Notes: generated from the sequence alone by a model not told the origin. Counted from the first letter of the stretch, positions 44,301 through 55,280 are shown. The stretch is 64,000 bases of DNA from Sepioteuthis lessoniana (GCA_963585895.1 OY757904.1:21644793-21708792); one strand, 5' to 3'. Numbers and translations: made by a program.

Positions 44301-44328
44301 AAACAATTTATTTCAGAAATTTTTGATT

Positions 44329-44333
<5 letters not shown>

Positions 44334-44398
<65 letters not shown>
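44334..44398. repeat. (AT)n microsatellite
   Basis: About 64 bp, one interruption. Confidence 0.95.
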
Positions 44399-44399
<1 letters not shown>

Positions 44400-44656
44400 A
44401 TCATGCAGAATAGATATTTACTAAGTTTGGGTTAGTCTGGTACACAGGCCTTAGGTTGTTTACAGTACATGCCACTATTAAGTCATCACCTATCTGAGGA
44501 CTGAATAGGTTAATAATGGGAACTAGTACTTTTAGTTTGACTAGATTGTAATCAAATAAGTTTAGTTTGGCACAAGGCCAGAAGTATAGGTCTTCTAGTC
44601 TAGCTCACTATCCATTATACCATGTAAGGCACTCTCATTGTAGAGTAATGAGAAAT

Positions 44657-45050
44657 TCTACTGTTAGGTTAGGTTAGGTTATTTGGTTTAATGGCCTATC
44701 AACCCTCGATGGTTATCTAATGCCAAATCCTGCTCATACATATATTGTAAGGGATTTTTAAGTGAAAGTTTTTTGGTAACTTAATTTTTAAATAAGTTTG
44801 AACTCATTTTTTTTGCAGACAGTTAAATTGTTTTAAGTATTGCTATTCAACACAATTCTATTAAAAATCAATAATAATCTCAAGTAAATGATTGAACAGT
44901 TCTATTTAACCTATAGATGGGGTCCTAACAGGTATAACCACTTCAGGTCAGAGTGGACCTGAGAGTAATGATAATAAAGGGGTTCTTTACCTTTCCTAAA
45001 CTTAAAGACTGGACTCTCACCATTAGATGCAGATTAGTGTCATATATAAA
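44657..45050 (+). repeat. W repeat, head-body-tail copy
   Basis: Head 44657-44760 (TTAGGTTAGGTTATTTGG, TGGCCTATCAACCC), body 44810-44895 and a shortened tail 44895-45050 (GGTCCTAACAGG, CTCACCATTAGATG). Confidence 0.8.
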
Positions 45051-45349
45051 TTTTGTTATTAAAATAGCACAAAGCATTAGTCAACTAACAGTAAATGTAT
45101 GTAAATATATTTTGTTTCATTCTAAAGAAAAAAAGAATCATTTTATAAAATTTAAAATATATCATAATTTTTTTTTCAGTTAATGCTCCTGTTTTATCAA
45201 CTTACTAACACAACTGATACAATCCTCCTGATCTCATCGGTAAACAAAAGAGCTGATCTATATGGAAATAATCATTTATAATAGGAACTATGCTAGTTTA
45301 TATTTCTAGAAACTATCACTGATGCAAATTATACAGATGAACCAATGTG

Positions 45350-46060
45350 TTTTGCAATTACAAGCCAAATCTCTGCTGCATAGCCTGGAGCAGACAACAG
45401 AAGGCATTGGTCTCCATGTAAACTTAGATTAAACAGAGTTCATGTGTTTTATTCAAGATGGTTCCATCTCTTCATTGAATGGCAAACCTCTGAAATTAGT
45501 AGACTAGTTTATATACCTTGGTAGCAATATCACATCTACTGAACGAGATGTCAACATAAACAAAGCTAAAACATAGACTGCTATTGACAGGTTAACAACT
45601 ATATGGAAATCTGATCTCTCTGATAAAGCAAAACTGAATTTTTTCCAACCTGTAGCCATGTCAGTATTACTGTGTGGTTGCACCACCTAGACTTTAAGGA
45701 AATGCTTGGAGAAAAAGCTAAATGGGAACTAAACAAGCTATGTGTTGTTTTGAAAAATATTGGAAGCAGAAACACACATAATAGTAATTATATGGCCACT
45801 TAACTCCTATCTCAGGAACCACACAAGTAAGATGAGCAAGAAATGCTGAGTACTGCTGGTGAAGTTAAAACAAATTTATAAGTGACATTCTCCTATGATC
45901 TCCTACATATACCAGTGTTGGCTGACCAGTAAAAACTTACATCTATCAGTTCTGTGTGGAAACAGGATGCCGTCTAGAGGATTTACCATGTGCGATGACT
46001 GATAGGATTGAATGGAGAGAAAGAGTCAAGGAAATACTCTCAGCATGCCTTCATGATGAT
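45350..46060 (+). mobile_element. RTE-type LINE 3' fragment, copy D (degraded)
   Basis: Broken frames recall the C-terminal half: HSLEQTTEGIG-like, FIQDG.ISSLNGKPLKLVD, YLGSNITSTERD, then WKSDLSDKAKLNFFQP, and a C-terminus ETGCRLEDLPCAMTDRIEWRERV (45956-46030). Multiple stops and small indels make it the oldest LINE copy of reasonable length. Confidence 0.82.
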
Positions 46061-46550
46061 GAATGCATAGTACCAAATCAATTAGCCGATACTAAACCAC
46101 ATGATACAGCACAAATTATTATACTAATCCTATCTACATTTATTTTAAAGGAAGGTAAGTAATATATTAGAGAAAGCTATAATCTTCTCTTCTATCATTC
46201 ATTTCCATCTTATAATGAAAGTATTCAAAATATGGTATCACATTAAAAAGTCAAGAACTTTCTAATATAGGAGAGAAACTTTAATATCCTGTTTTATCAT
46301 CCATTTCCATTCTGTTATATAGACACATTTAATACTGTCTCATACATTTTTCTAGAGTTTTTTCCATTTTTCTTTAAAAACAGTCACTGTCTATTCTATT
46401 AATGACAACTTACTAGATGAATGTTTAATAGGGCTGTCAGCTGATGATAAGCAAGGATAGATCTATTTCTATGCATACAACTAACCTGTTGATTTTTCAT
46501 CAAGTGACCCAGATTAAATTCTAACCTTGGAATGATTGGAAACTGTTGTT

Positions 46551-47590
46551 GAATCTGAACCATAAGCTTTTACAAGGGCTGTTGGTCTTGAAAACTGTGA
46601 AAGTACTGAAAAATTTTTTTAACAAAAAATCAATCTGAACCATAAGCTTTTACAAGGGCTGTTGGTCTTGAAAACTGTGAAAGTACTGAAAAATTCTTTT
46701 AACAAAAAATCAATCTGAACCATAAGCTTTTACAAGGGCTGTTGGTCTTGAAAACTGTGAAAGTACTGAAAAATTTTTTTAACAAAAAATCAATCTGAAC
46801 CATAAGCTTTTACAAGGGCTGTTGATCTTGAAAACTGTGAAAGTACTGAAAAATTCTTTTAACAAAAAATCAATCTGAACCATAAGCTTTTACAAGGGCT
46901 GTTGGTCTTGAAAACTGTGAAAGTACTGAAAAATTCTTTTAACAAAAAATCAATCTGAACCATAAGCTTTTACAAGGGCTGTTGGTCTTGAAAACTGTGA
47001 AAGTACTGAAAAATTCTTTTAACAAAAAATCAATCTGAACCATAAGCTTTTACAAGGGCTGTTGGTCTTGAAAACTGTGAAAGTACTGAAAAATTCTTTT
47101 AACAAAAAATCAATCTGAACCATAAGCTTTTACAAGGGCTGTTGGTCTTGAAAACTGTGAAAGTACTGAAAAATTCTTTTAACAAAAAATCAATCTGAAC
47201 CATAAGCTTTTACAAGGGCTGTTGGTCTTGAAAACTGTGAAAGTACTGAAAAATTTTTTTAACAAAAAATCAATCTGAACCATAAGCTTTTACAAGGGCT
47301 GTTGGTCTTGAAAACTGTGAAAGTACTGAAAAATTCTTTTAACAAAAAATCAATCTGAACCATAAGCTTTTACAAGGGCTGTTGGTCTTGAAAACTGTGA
47401 AAGTACTGAAAAATTCTTTTAACAAAAAATCAATCTGAACCATAAGCTTTTACAAGGGCTGTTGGTCTTGAAAACTGTGAAAGTACTGAAAAATTCTTTT
47501 AACAAAAAATCAATCTGAACCATAAGCTTTTACAAGGGCTGTTGGTCTTGAAAACTGTGAAAGTACTGAAAAATTTTTTTAACAAAAAAT
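46551..47590. repeat. Satellite array, 13 tandem copies of an 80-bp unit
   Basis: The unit starts AATCTGAACCATAAGC and is exactly 80 bp; 13 copies fill 1040 bp with no length variation. Differences are nearly limited to one C/T site (TTCTTTT or TTTTTTT), which reads T C T C C C C C T C C C T along the array, and one G-to-A in copy 4. The length is not a multiple of three and no frame stays open, so it is not coding. It is flanked by unrelated intron sequence. A head-to-tail array this uniform points to recent expansion or ongoing homogenisation. Confidence 0.97.
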
Positions 47591-47715
47591 CAATTCTAAG
47601 AGAAATCCCTGGAACTGTGTTGTTTATGTAAATTAACTATGTTTGTGCAAAAACATCTGAAGCAGCTGTGTTACATATAAAGTTCATAACAAATAAGCTG
47701 AATGAAGGTTATCTG

Positions 47716-47810
47716 ATTGATTTTAATGGCATGTCAACTCATCTTGGGCTATTCTATGTATAAAGGTTAGGGAATTGTGTTCATGATACATTTATATTTT
47801 ATATAGTTGT
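47716..47810 (+). repeat. W repeat, head subtype 2
   Basis: GATTGATTTTAATGGCATGTCAACTC, TTAGGGAATTGTGTTC. Confidence 0.65.
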
Positions 47811-47913
47811 TTCTAAAGAGTTTTTTTGCACACAGTAATATGATATTAAGTATTCTTATCTAATATTAATAATTATATGGTTTCAAGTAATTATTTCTAT
47901 TTAATAATAGGCG

Positions 47914-47917
<4 letters not shown>

Positions 47918-47951
<34 letters not shown>
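47918..47951. repeat. (AT)n microsatellite
   Basis: Pure AT run. Confidence 0.95.
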
Positions 47952-47955
<4 letters not shown>

Positions 47956-47959
47956 CCAA

Positions 47960-48205
47960 CCTTTTCACATGAGCAGGATGTGTCACAAGGTCAATTTTTT
48001 AAAGTGGAGTTTAACGGGTTTGAATTCAGAGTTTTCCTTCTCTTAGACCATTTGCTATGCCAAGGCTGAAGAGCCCAGTCCGCCTTAGTATTTACCTACA
48101 GCTAGAAGGAGAATAATTGGATCCACACCTTTTCCAAATATATCAGCAATTTGAACTCAGGTTGCTGTGTCCATTTCCTATGATGGAAACAATTACACCA
48201 TGAGT
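47960..48205 (-). mobile_element. SINE-B copy, near complete
   Basis: Reverse copy from CACATGAGCAGGATGTGTCAC and GGGTTTGAATTCAGAG through ACCTACAGCTAGAAGG to CAGCAATTTGAACTCAGG (B box) and AATTACACCATGAG (A-box side). Confidence 0.85.
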
Positions 48206-48344
48206 CCGTCCAGTTATATTATTTCAAGTAACTAATAATAATTCTTAGAAAACAATCATGGCTTCAAGCATCTATTCATAATATATATAATTTATAGTTA
48301 TATGGCTTCAAGTACTCCTATAGAATATGAATAATGTCTAAGCT

Positions 48345-48725
48345 TTTTTATTCATAGATGGGACCCTAACAGATACTACTGTTCTGGTCAGAGTAGAACT
48401 GACAGTAATACCAATAAAGGAGCTTTCTACACTCCTAGAGATCTGGATCCTAACCCTCAGATGCAGGCGCCTCTGGTGGTGTAATGGTTAGCAAGCTCGA
48501 CTAGCAAACCTACACGAGTGAGTTCGAGTCTCATTGGGTGCCCCTTTCATATGGCCTTGTGCCACATCTAAGCAAAAAAGCTTAGTACATTTCCTAACCC
48601 TCAGATGCAGTTTAGTATCATTCCCAGGACATTCCTTTGAGGTGGGTGTATGTGTGGAGGAAGGGTATTAATCCTCTGCAGGGAATATAGTCAGTGTATT
48701 TTAAGCCCTGCCAACAGGACAGACA
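48345..48725 (+). repeat. W repeat tail interrupted by SINE-C
   Basis: Tail sequence runs 48345-48466 and continues from 48593 (CCTCAGATGCAG, ATTCCCAGGACATTCC, GTGTATTTTAAGCC) to 48725; the SINE-C at 48467-48592 splits it. Confidence 0.88.
48467..48592 (+). mobile_element. SINE-C, 126 bp, exact borders with 18-bp target duplication
   Basis: CCTAACCCTCAGATGCAG occurs directly before (48449-48466) and after (48593-48610) the element. The 5' part is tRNA-like: GCGCCTC start, GGTGTAATGGTTAGC (A box), GAGTTCGAGTCTC (B box), and GGGTGCC able to pair with the start as an acceptor stem. A non-tRNA tail TATGGCCTTGTGCCACATCTAAGC follows, ending in GCTTAGTACATTT. The long duplication implies LINE-type integration. 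Confidence 0.95.
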
Positions 48726-49394
48726 TCTTTCTTGAGCACACCCATTTGTTTTAATCATTATTTAATTGATTAACGACTAAGCACATGCAAAATTATGTTT
48801 AGTACAAATGACTACATCACATTAAAAAAACAAAGTTTTTCTTGCAAAACTGCCAATTTTCAGAACAATCTGCCGACAAATAATGACACTACAAATATTT
48901 GAACAAACTAAACAGTTTTTAAGCATTTTTTGACAGATCTTTACAGGACTGGGCTGTTGACATAAAAAATTTTCAATGGGATGTTAAGAGTTAAGTGTCA
49001 TGTCTTCCTAGCCAGTAAGTATATTGAAAAAAAAAAATGGCTAGACTCATGCCAGAAGATATTTTGTTTCTATTATTAATTAGGCTAACTTAAACCAGGC
49101 CAAATAGACTATTAGCAAAAAAAAGCAATTAGTGAAACATTTAAGAATGACCTATGAATGCAGACTATTTCCATCTTGTTTTGTCATACATTTAATAATG
49201 TTGTTTTTGTAAAACAAAGAGTGAGACAATAAAAAAGTGTTTTTAATAGCTTGTACTCGGTCTCTTTTCTATACAATTTAAGGGGAAAAATAAGTCTTAA
49301 ACATGACAAGTTAGATTTGGTCAGTATCTGGTAGTCTTTCCTCCCCACCCCATCAACTATAACATTATTAGAGGTTATGTACATAGTTTAGAGG

Positions 49395-50195
49395 AGATAT
49401 GCTTAGTTTAATGGTTATTGTCTTAGGAAACAAAATTGGTGACAAGAGTTCACTTTGCTTTAATGCCCTTGGGAAAAATATTAATCTATATGCTGTCTTC
49501 TCACCAATGGGTAAAGAGAGCAGGCCTCTTTAGCCTTGGTTAAATAACCAGTTTAGGAGAAGGGGAATTTTGAATTCAATCTAGCTAAACTTAGCTTTAT
49601 GGAAACATCCAGGGTGTAATGTTTATTGCTGTAGAGAGTTCAAATCCTGGACAAGCCTTTGCCTTTTACATAAATGCTAATATCCAACTATTCTCCCTCT
49701 AGCTATGGGTAAATTGTAGAAGAGACTAGGTTCTTTAACCATAGTATGGCAACTGGCCAAAGAGAGGGAAAACTGAATTCAAACCTGTTAAATGGCTTAA
49801 AAAATGACCTTGTGTCACATCCTGCTTGTGTGAAGGAGTTGGTAAATACAAACTCTGTTTCAGGTCCCTGTGGTGTAATTGTCATTGTCTTAGGAAATGG
49901 GCACAGCGACATAAGTTCAAACCCCAGAAGAGGCTGATTACATTTCACATAGTCCTAATACCCTTGGGATAGGTATGAATCCAGTTATTCTACCTCCAGT
50001 TATGGGTAAATAGTAGGGCAGACTGTTTTTTAGCCTTGGTTAGACAACTAGTCTAGGTGAAGGAAAACATTGAATTCAAACTAGTTAAAGTCAGCTTAAA
50101 AATTGACTTTGTGTCACACATCTTATCCATGTGGAGGAGTTGGTAAATACATACACAACTTAAAAATTGACCTCATATCACATTCTGTTCATGAA
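49395..50195 (+). mobile_element. Tandem array of SINE-B copies (three plus a fragment)
   Basis: Units begin near 49395, 49616, 49869 and 50157, each with a GGTGTAAT.GT.ATTGTCTTAGG type head, a B box (AGTTCAAATCC, AGTTCAAACCCC), ATGGGTAAAT and the GACCTTGTGTCACATCCTG 3' end. The 3' end of one unit (GAGTTGGTAAATAC) runs straight into the next head. They are diverged from each other, so the tandem is old or arose by separate insertions. Confidence 0.85.
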
Positions 50196-50284
50196 TGAAA
50201 TGCTGAGTGTGTGTGTTTATATATATATATAAATGTTTGTTGTAGGTCCAAAGAAAGAATAAAAATATATCTTAAAATAGGTAG

Positions 50285-50360
50285 GTCCATGAAGAGATTT
50301 GTATTTTTAAAATTTATTTATAATAAATAAATTGAAAAAAATACAAATCTCTTCATGGAC
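50285..50360. repeat. 24-bp perfect inverted repeat (hairpin 1)
   Basis: Arms 50285-50308 and 50337-50360 (GTCCATGAAGAGATTTGTAT plus a T/A run) pair without mismatch around a 28-nt AT-rich loop. Confidence 0.93.
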
Positions 50361-50382
50361 ATATATATATATAGGTCCATGG

Positions 50383-50408
50383 AAACTGGAAAGTTTTATC
50401 TGATGCTA

Positions 50409-50442
<34 letters not shown>

Positions 50443-50470
50443 TTTAGCATCAGATAAAACTTTCCAGTTT
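50383..50470. repeat. 29-bp perfect inverted repeat with (AT)n loop (hairpin 2)
   Basis: Arms 50383-50411 and 50442-50470 (AAACTGGAAAGTTTTATCTG...) are exact complements, and the loop is 30 bp of AT. It starts 22 bp after hairpin 1, and the same GGTCCATG word lies at the start of both. Confidence 0.93.
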
Positions 50471-50814
50471 TTCAATATGCAGTGATAGAAAATAAAATTT
50501 CAATACCCTTAATATATGGTTCAATTTCTTTATGATTTTATTTTCTGTTAATATATTTGCTATCATTATTATTTTTTGTTTGTTATAACTATCTGCATTG
50601 CAATATTGACAAAAAGAGACCCTCACTCTTTTTATATTGTCTTTATGGGAGGAAAATGAAAAGATTTTGAGAAATGATGTGCCAAATGTGTTGAAATGAG
50701 GGATCAAGCATGGACATAAGTGATTCTTCTCTTTGTTGAGAGGAAAACTTTTCAGCACCCACTCATACACTTAGCAACCCAAGTTGAAAACTTTGATTTA
50801 CATTTGCGCTTACA

Positions 50815-50985
50815 GTATTGAGAAAGGCATGAATCCATCTCTTTTCCCTTCAGCTATGGGTAAATAGAAAAACAGATTATGTTCTTTAGCAACCAGTCTA
50901 GGAGAAGGAAAACTAAATTCAAAAAGGCTGTATTCAACTTAAAAAAAATTGACTATGTTTCACATTCTACTCATGGTAGATTGAT
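50815..50985 (+). mobile_element. SINE-B, 3' two thirds
   Basis: GAGAAAGGCATGAATCC, AGCTATGGGTAAATAG, AACCAGTCTAGGAGAAGG, and GACTATGTTTCACATTCTACTC. Confidence 0.75.
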
Positions 50986-50989
50986 TTTT

Positions 50990-51300
50990 ATAGCATATCA
51001 ACCATCTAGACTTATTTTATGCCCAGAGGTTAAGGAATCATGTTCATTGTATGTTCATATTTACATTTTTTATAGTTGTTTCTTAAAATTTTTAAAAACT
51101 CAATCCTATCAAATGCAAATAATTTTTAAACATATCTGACCCATAGATAGGACCCGAAGTAGTACTACCTTTCTGAGTCAGAGTGGACATGGCAGTAATG
51201 GCAATGAAAGACATATCTAGGACACCTCTTTTTAGGGAGTCTTACCCACCAACCCATAGGGGATACAGTCAGTTTATTCTAAGCGCCACTGATAGGATGT
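50990..51300 (+). repeat. W repeat, head subtype 2 and tail
   Basis: Head 50990-51070 (GATTTTTATAGCATATCAACC, CCAGAGGTTAAGG), tail 51125-51300 with a small internal deletion (GCAATGAAAGACATATCTAGGACACC) and the end AGTTTATTCTAAGCGCC. Confidence 0.8.
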
Positions 51301-51414
51301 GGTTTTTGACTTGGGTAAACACATATACCTGAAGAATTAGCAAAAACATTATAGTAATAAGTACGAAAACAATGGGTTTAAAAGACCAAACAATTTTTAG
51401 AATGATGGCTTCTC

Positions 51415-51750
51415 AATTGATTTTATGGCATATCAACCATTATAGGTTATTTAATGCTAAATCCATTTTTATACATATAAACAGTTCCATTTCAAACAAT
51501 TCAGTTTAGCATAAATACACAGTTTAGTTCTATTTAACCCATACATAGGACCCTATCAGATGCTAACACTCCAAGCCAGAGTGGACCTGGGAGTGATGAC
51601 AAAGGGGTATTCAGTATTCCCCAAAACTCCAGAATTACTGGAGCCTCACCATCAGATTGTTTAGTGTCATATCCAGGACACTTGTTAGGGAAGTCTTACC
51701 TCTTTGCAGAGATGCAGTTGGTGTATTCTGCAGCCCCAGCTAACAGGACC
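51415..51750 (+). repeat. W repeat, head-body-tail copy
   Basis: Head 51415-51480 without GGTT run, one body unit (TTTCAAACAATTCAGTTTAGC, CACAGTTTAG), tail 51525-51750 ending GTGTATTCTGCAGCCCCAGC. Confidence 0.85.
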
Positions 51751-51766
51751 ATCAAAATCATGTATC

Positions 51767-52099
51767 TGTTGCCTTCTGGTTAGTGAACGCTTGTAATATT
51801 AAATAAAGGACAAACCACGATCTGAGAGGAAATAGAGATATATTCTCAGGAAAAAGTATATACAATAGAGAGACGAGAACATAGGATTAGTGAATACAGA
51901 ATAAAGATATAATACAATGATAGTATTGGCTTCCGTTATTACGGTAGCAAGTAAGGTGATCACCAGTCTCCAACGCTCTAATACTATTCCTATAAGAAGC
52001 TGCTCTTCACCTTCTAATCTGCCCTGGTATGAGTAGCTACTGCTATATATGGCAGATGGACAAGTTCATTGAGTGGAAAAAGGTGGGTGATACCCAACA
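51767..52099. mobile_element. Solo LTR, 333 bp, with 5-bp target duplication
   Basis: Starts TGTTGCC and ends CCCAACA (matching inverted ends TGTTG/CAACA) and is flanked by GTATC at 51762-51766 and 52100-52104. A CATATATAGC on the minus strand about 50 bp from that end could be its TATA box, which would favour minus orientation. No internal region is present. It is clearly different from the Gmr1-like LTR. Confidence 0.82.
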
Positions 52100-52491
52100 G
52101 TATCATATGTAAAATAAAATTTATTTCATATCAAAACTTGATAAATATGCAAAGTGTATACATTATTCTACCCCCCACCCCCCAAAAAAAACAAACTTAA
52201 AAGTCAATGTGTTAGCATAATCTAGACATTATAGATACAATCACATTAAGATCCTACATCCCTATGAAATAAATTAATAAAATATTTATATTATTATTTT
52301 GATTAGTATTTTCATATCTTTTAACTTTAATTTTTTTTTTTTTTTAACTATTTCTACAAATGTGAAGAAGAGTAGATATAGAAAATAATGATTAGAGGAT
52401 AAGCACTCAGTGAAACCCAGACTCATGTCCCCTGGTTATCAGTACCAGCAATTGGCAGAGGAAAGAAAATACAAATCAACATTAATAATAA

Positions 52492-52731
52492 TGTTTTATA
52501 CACCGTAGCTATGAACATAATCGGTATGTCCCATTCCTCATAAGTATATTAAACATTATTGTGAGGGGGGGGTGAAAATATACTAAGTAGTCACCACTCG
52601 CAGTAGTTATCTTCTTCACACTGCTAGCAAGTATTGTATTTTGTTAATGTTATAAAGATTTCCATTTCATTTCCAATCTGTTTTGGTTATAACTCAATCG
52701 GTAATCTTTTTATTAGGTTACAACATAATGA
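52492..52731 (+). repeat. Unclassified repeat 'V', forward copy
   Basis: Aligns with the reverse complement of 56213-56430: shared GGTATGTCCCATT, TATTGTGAGGGGGG, GTGAAAATATACTAAG, TTATCTTCTTCA, and the AAAGATTTCCATTTCATTTCC segment. No coding frame, no terminal repeats. Confidence 0.85.
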
Positions 52732-52753
52732 AAAAGGAAAAAAACATTTTAAT

Positions 52754-52825
52754 AAGTTGTTTCAGTCAATCTCTTTTCATCTCTTTATCAAGAGATGAAA
52801 AGAGTTAAACCTGACTGAAACAATT
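52754..52825. repeat. Two-tier hairpin
   Basis: Inner 15-bp stem CTCTTTTCATCTCTT (52771-52785 with 52790-52804, 4-nt loop) and an outer 14-15-bp stem TTGTTTCAGTCA (52754-52768 with 52812-52825). Confidence 0.88.
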
Positions 52826-53924
52826 CATTAACACCCATTTACAAAATTGGGTGGAGTTATTTACAAGCCATTTGTTTAAATAAGTCATTCAAACAATCTT
52901 ACACATTTTATGGGTGAAGAAAGATTAGTTTAAGCATTTTAAAACTTGAGGCAATAGAGTCAGGTTTCAAATTCTAGTTTGACATTTCAATCTCAACACT
53001 TCTGGAGAAAATTTTAAAAACAATATCAAAAACATTCTTGAGTGTAATTATTTAAAAAAATTTTGGCCAATATTTCTTTAATCATGAAATTTCAAAATTA
53101 GAAGTTAAATAAAGATGTGGGCATAGCTGAGCACATATCTTTATAGAATAAAGTGATAATGTCTAGACTGCAGTCAAGTTAGTACCAAAATTAAAATTAA
53201 TATGGTCTCGAAACATTTTTAATTACATGATTTTTATGAAGCACAAAATTATATAAATGTAATAACCTCTATACTCACAAAACCTAGCATCCAGTATCTT
53301 TTTTCTTGTTTCCTAAACTAAATATTTATCAAAATGGTAAGTTCTGAGGATGCAGAGGTCATTAAAAGAAATTTGAATCACTGGAATAAGTGAACTGAAA
53401 TCCAAGGGGACATATTTAAAATTTTTCAATGCATATAGTAAGGAGAAATCAATTTGTGAAATATTATTAAATTACATTATTTTGAATATTATGTTTTGCT
53501 TTAACAAACTTAGTGGCCCTGATCCAAATATGCTGGGTGCAATAGAGGTGCGCAGCAATGTGGGTGGCTTTCTAGAACTGGAATTAACCTTAGCAAATAT
53601 TTTCCTTCAAGTATTAAAGAAAGTTTAAAAGCTAGAAAAACATTTGGAGTATTTTTTCATTTTGATTATATATTAAATAAAAAGTACTGAATTTGTAGAA
53701 AAATATTTTGTACTTAAAAGTTTAAAAATTAAAGATATGTGTATGGCTAAATACATATCTTCACTGAACAAAGTGTTAATGTCAAGACTGCAGCCAAATT
53801 CAAAAATAAATTATGAAGTCAGTCTTGATGCATTTTGAATGACATACTTTTGTTGAAACAAAGGATTATACAAAGATTATACCTCTATACTCCCCACAGT
53901 ACTTTTAATGGGGCTTAGAACATG

Positions 53925-54125
53925 CTATCCTCTGATTAGGGGTAAGACCCCCCCAAAAAAAAGGGTATCCTGGGTATGACACTAAACTGTATTTGTTGGT
54001 GAAGATCCAATTCTGGAAATCTGGGGAGTGTACATAAACCCTTCAGTGCCATTACACTTAAATCCACTCTGACCCAGAGTGGTAGTATTTGTTAGGGTTC
54101 CATCTATGAGTCAAATAATCGGTCT
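53925..54125 (-). repeat. W repeat, tail module
   Basis: GGGTATCCTGGGTATGACAC, GGGGAGTGTACATAAACCC, AATCCACTCTGACCCAGAG, GGTTCCATCTATGAGTC; a subtype-2 head in reverse lies at 54190-54300. Confidence 0.82.
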
Positions 54126-54474
54126 GAAAATTATTTGCATTCAATAAGGACATTGCGCAAGAAAAAAATCTTAAGAAACAACTTCAGAAAAAAATGTAAA
54201 TATGAACATACAATTAATAATGAGATTCTCTAACCTGTAGGCATAAAATAACTCTAGACAGGTTGACATGACATTAAAATCACTCAATCAATCCATAAAC
54301 ACCTTACCTAGCTACCTTGAATTTTTTTCTTGTTCCGAATCTTTTATTTTTTGTAGCTTTTTATTTTTTATTGCAACTCACTCGTTTCTACAGCAGTGAA
54401 GAACCACATATATTTGAGACAATAATAATTACACAGTAATGTGAATAATTCTTAAACTATTAATCAATTACATA

Positions 54475-54770
54475 CATAGATGGGACCCTAAGCGGTGCTT
54501 TCTGGGTCAGAGTAGACCTAGGAGTAATGGCAATCTGCACTCCCCAGAATTAGAGAATCAGCCTCAGATGCAGTTTTGTGTCACATCTAGAAAAACTTTA
54601 TGGAGGGTCATACTTCTCTGTAAGGGATACAGTCAGTGTATTCTAAGCTTCACTGAGAGGATGTTGCTTGGGAGTTGGGTAGATACATATATTAGAAGAA
54701 TTAGCAAAAACATTATGGTAACAAGTACAAAAACAATGGGTTCAAATGACCAAACAATTTTAAATATCTA
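54475..54770 (+). repeat. W repeat tail plus extra shared flank
   Basis: Tail 54475-54665, followed by GAAGAATTAGCAAAAACATTATGG and AAACAATGGGTT, a stretch also found after the tail at 51260-51400. Either the element has a longer 3' version or a duplication copied the flank. Confidence 0.8.
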
Positions 54771-55074
54771 TGTACTATATACACGCAGGTAGCATTAAAA
54801 AGAAAGATGTAACTTAATAGTTAACGTGATACATTGTTCTATGAATAAGTTGTATATAGAAATACAACATGGCTTACTTGGTGAGTGTAGATAATATAGC
54901 CATATGGCAGGATCTGAGAGAATTTCTCTACTGGTTGAAGATCAGTGGCAAAAAAAGTCACGAATAGATTTCTGAACTGTCATGTGACATCCTACTAAAC
55001 ATGCAATTTTTAAGGGAGATAATTATTTATTGCATTCATTAGAAGTAAACATTTCATTATCTCAAACATCTATT

Positions 55075-55280
55075 TGAACTAGAGATAGAACCCTAACAGG
55101 TACTACCACTCCAGGTCAGGGTGAACCTCAGAGTAATAGTAATGAAGGGAAGACTCCACACTTCAGAACTCAGGCCTCACCACCTGATACATTTTAGTGT
55201 CATAGCCAAGACACTTTTTTTGGTGATGGTGAGAGGTCTTACCACTATGAAGGAATATTTTAGGTTCAACAGACAGGTAA
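55075..55280 (+). repeat. W repeat, tail module
   Basis: TAGAGATAGAACCCTAACAGG, CACTCCAGGTCAGGGTGAACC, CTCACCACCTGATAC, CATAGCCAAGACAC. Confidence 0.82.

Noticed and set aside
46551-47590. CRISPR-like look of the regular array
   Set aside because: The 80-bp units are contiguous with no unique spacers, and the DNA is animal intron; it is a satellite.
48467-48540. tRNA gene
   Set aside because: A and B boxes are present, but the element has a non-tRNA tail and an 18-bp target duplication, so it is a SINE.
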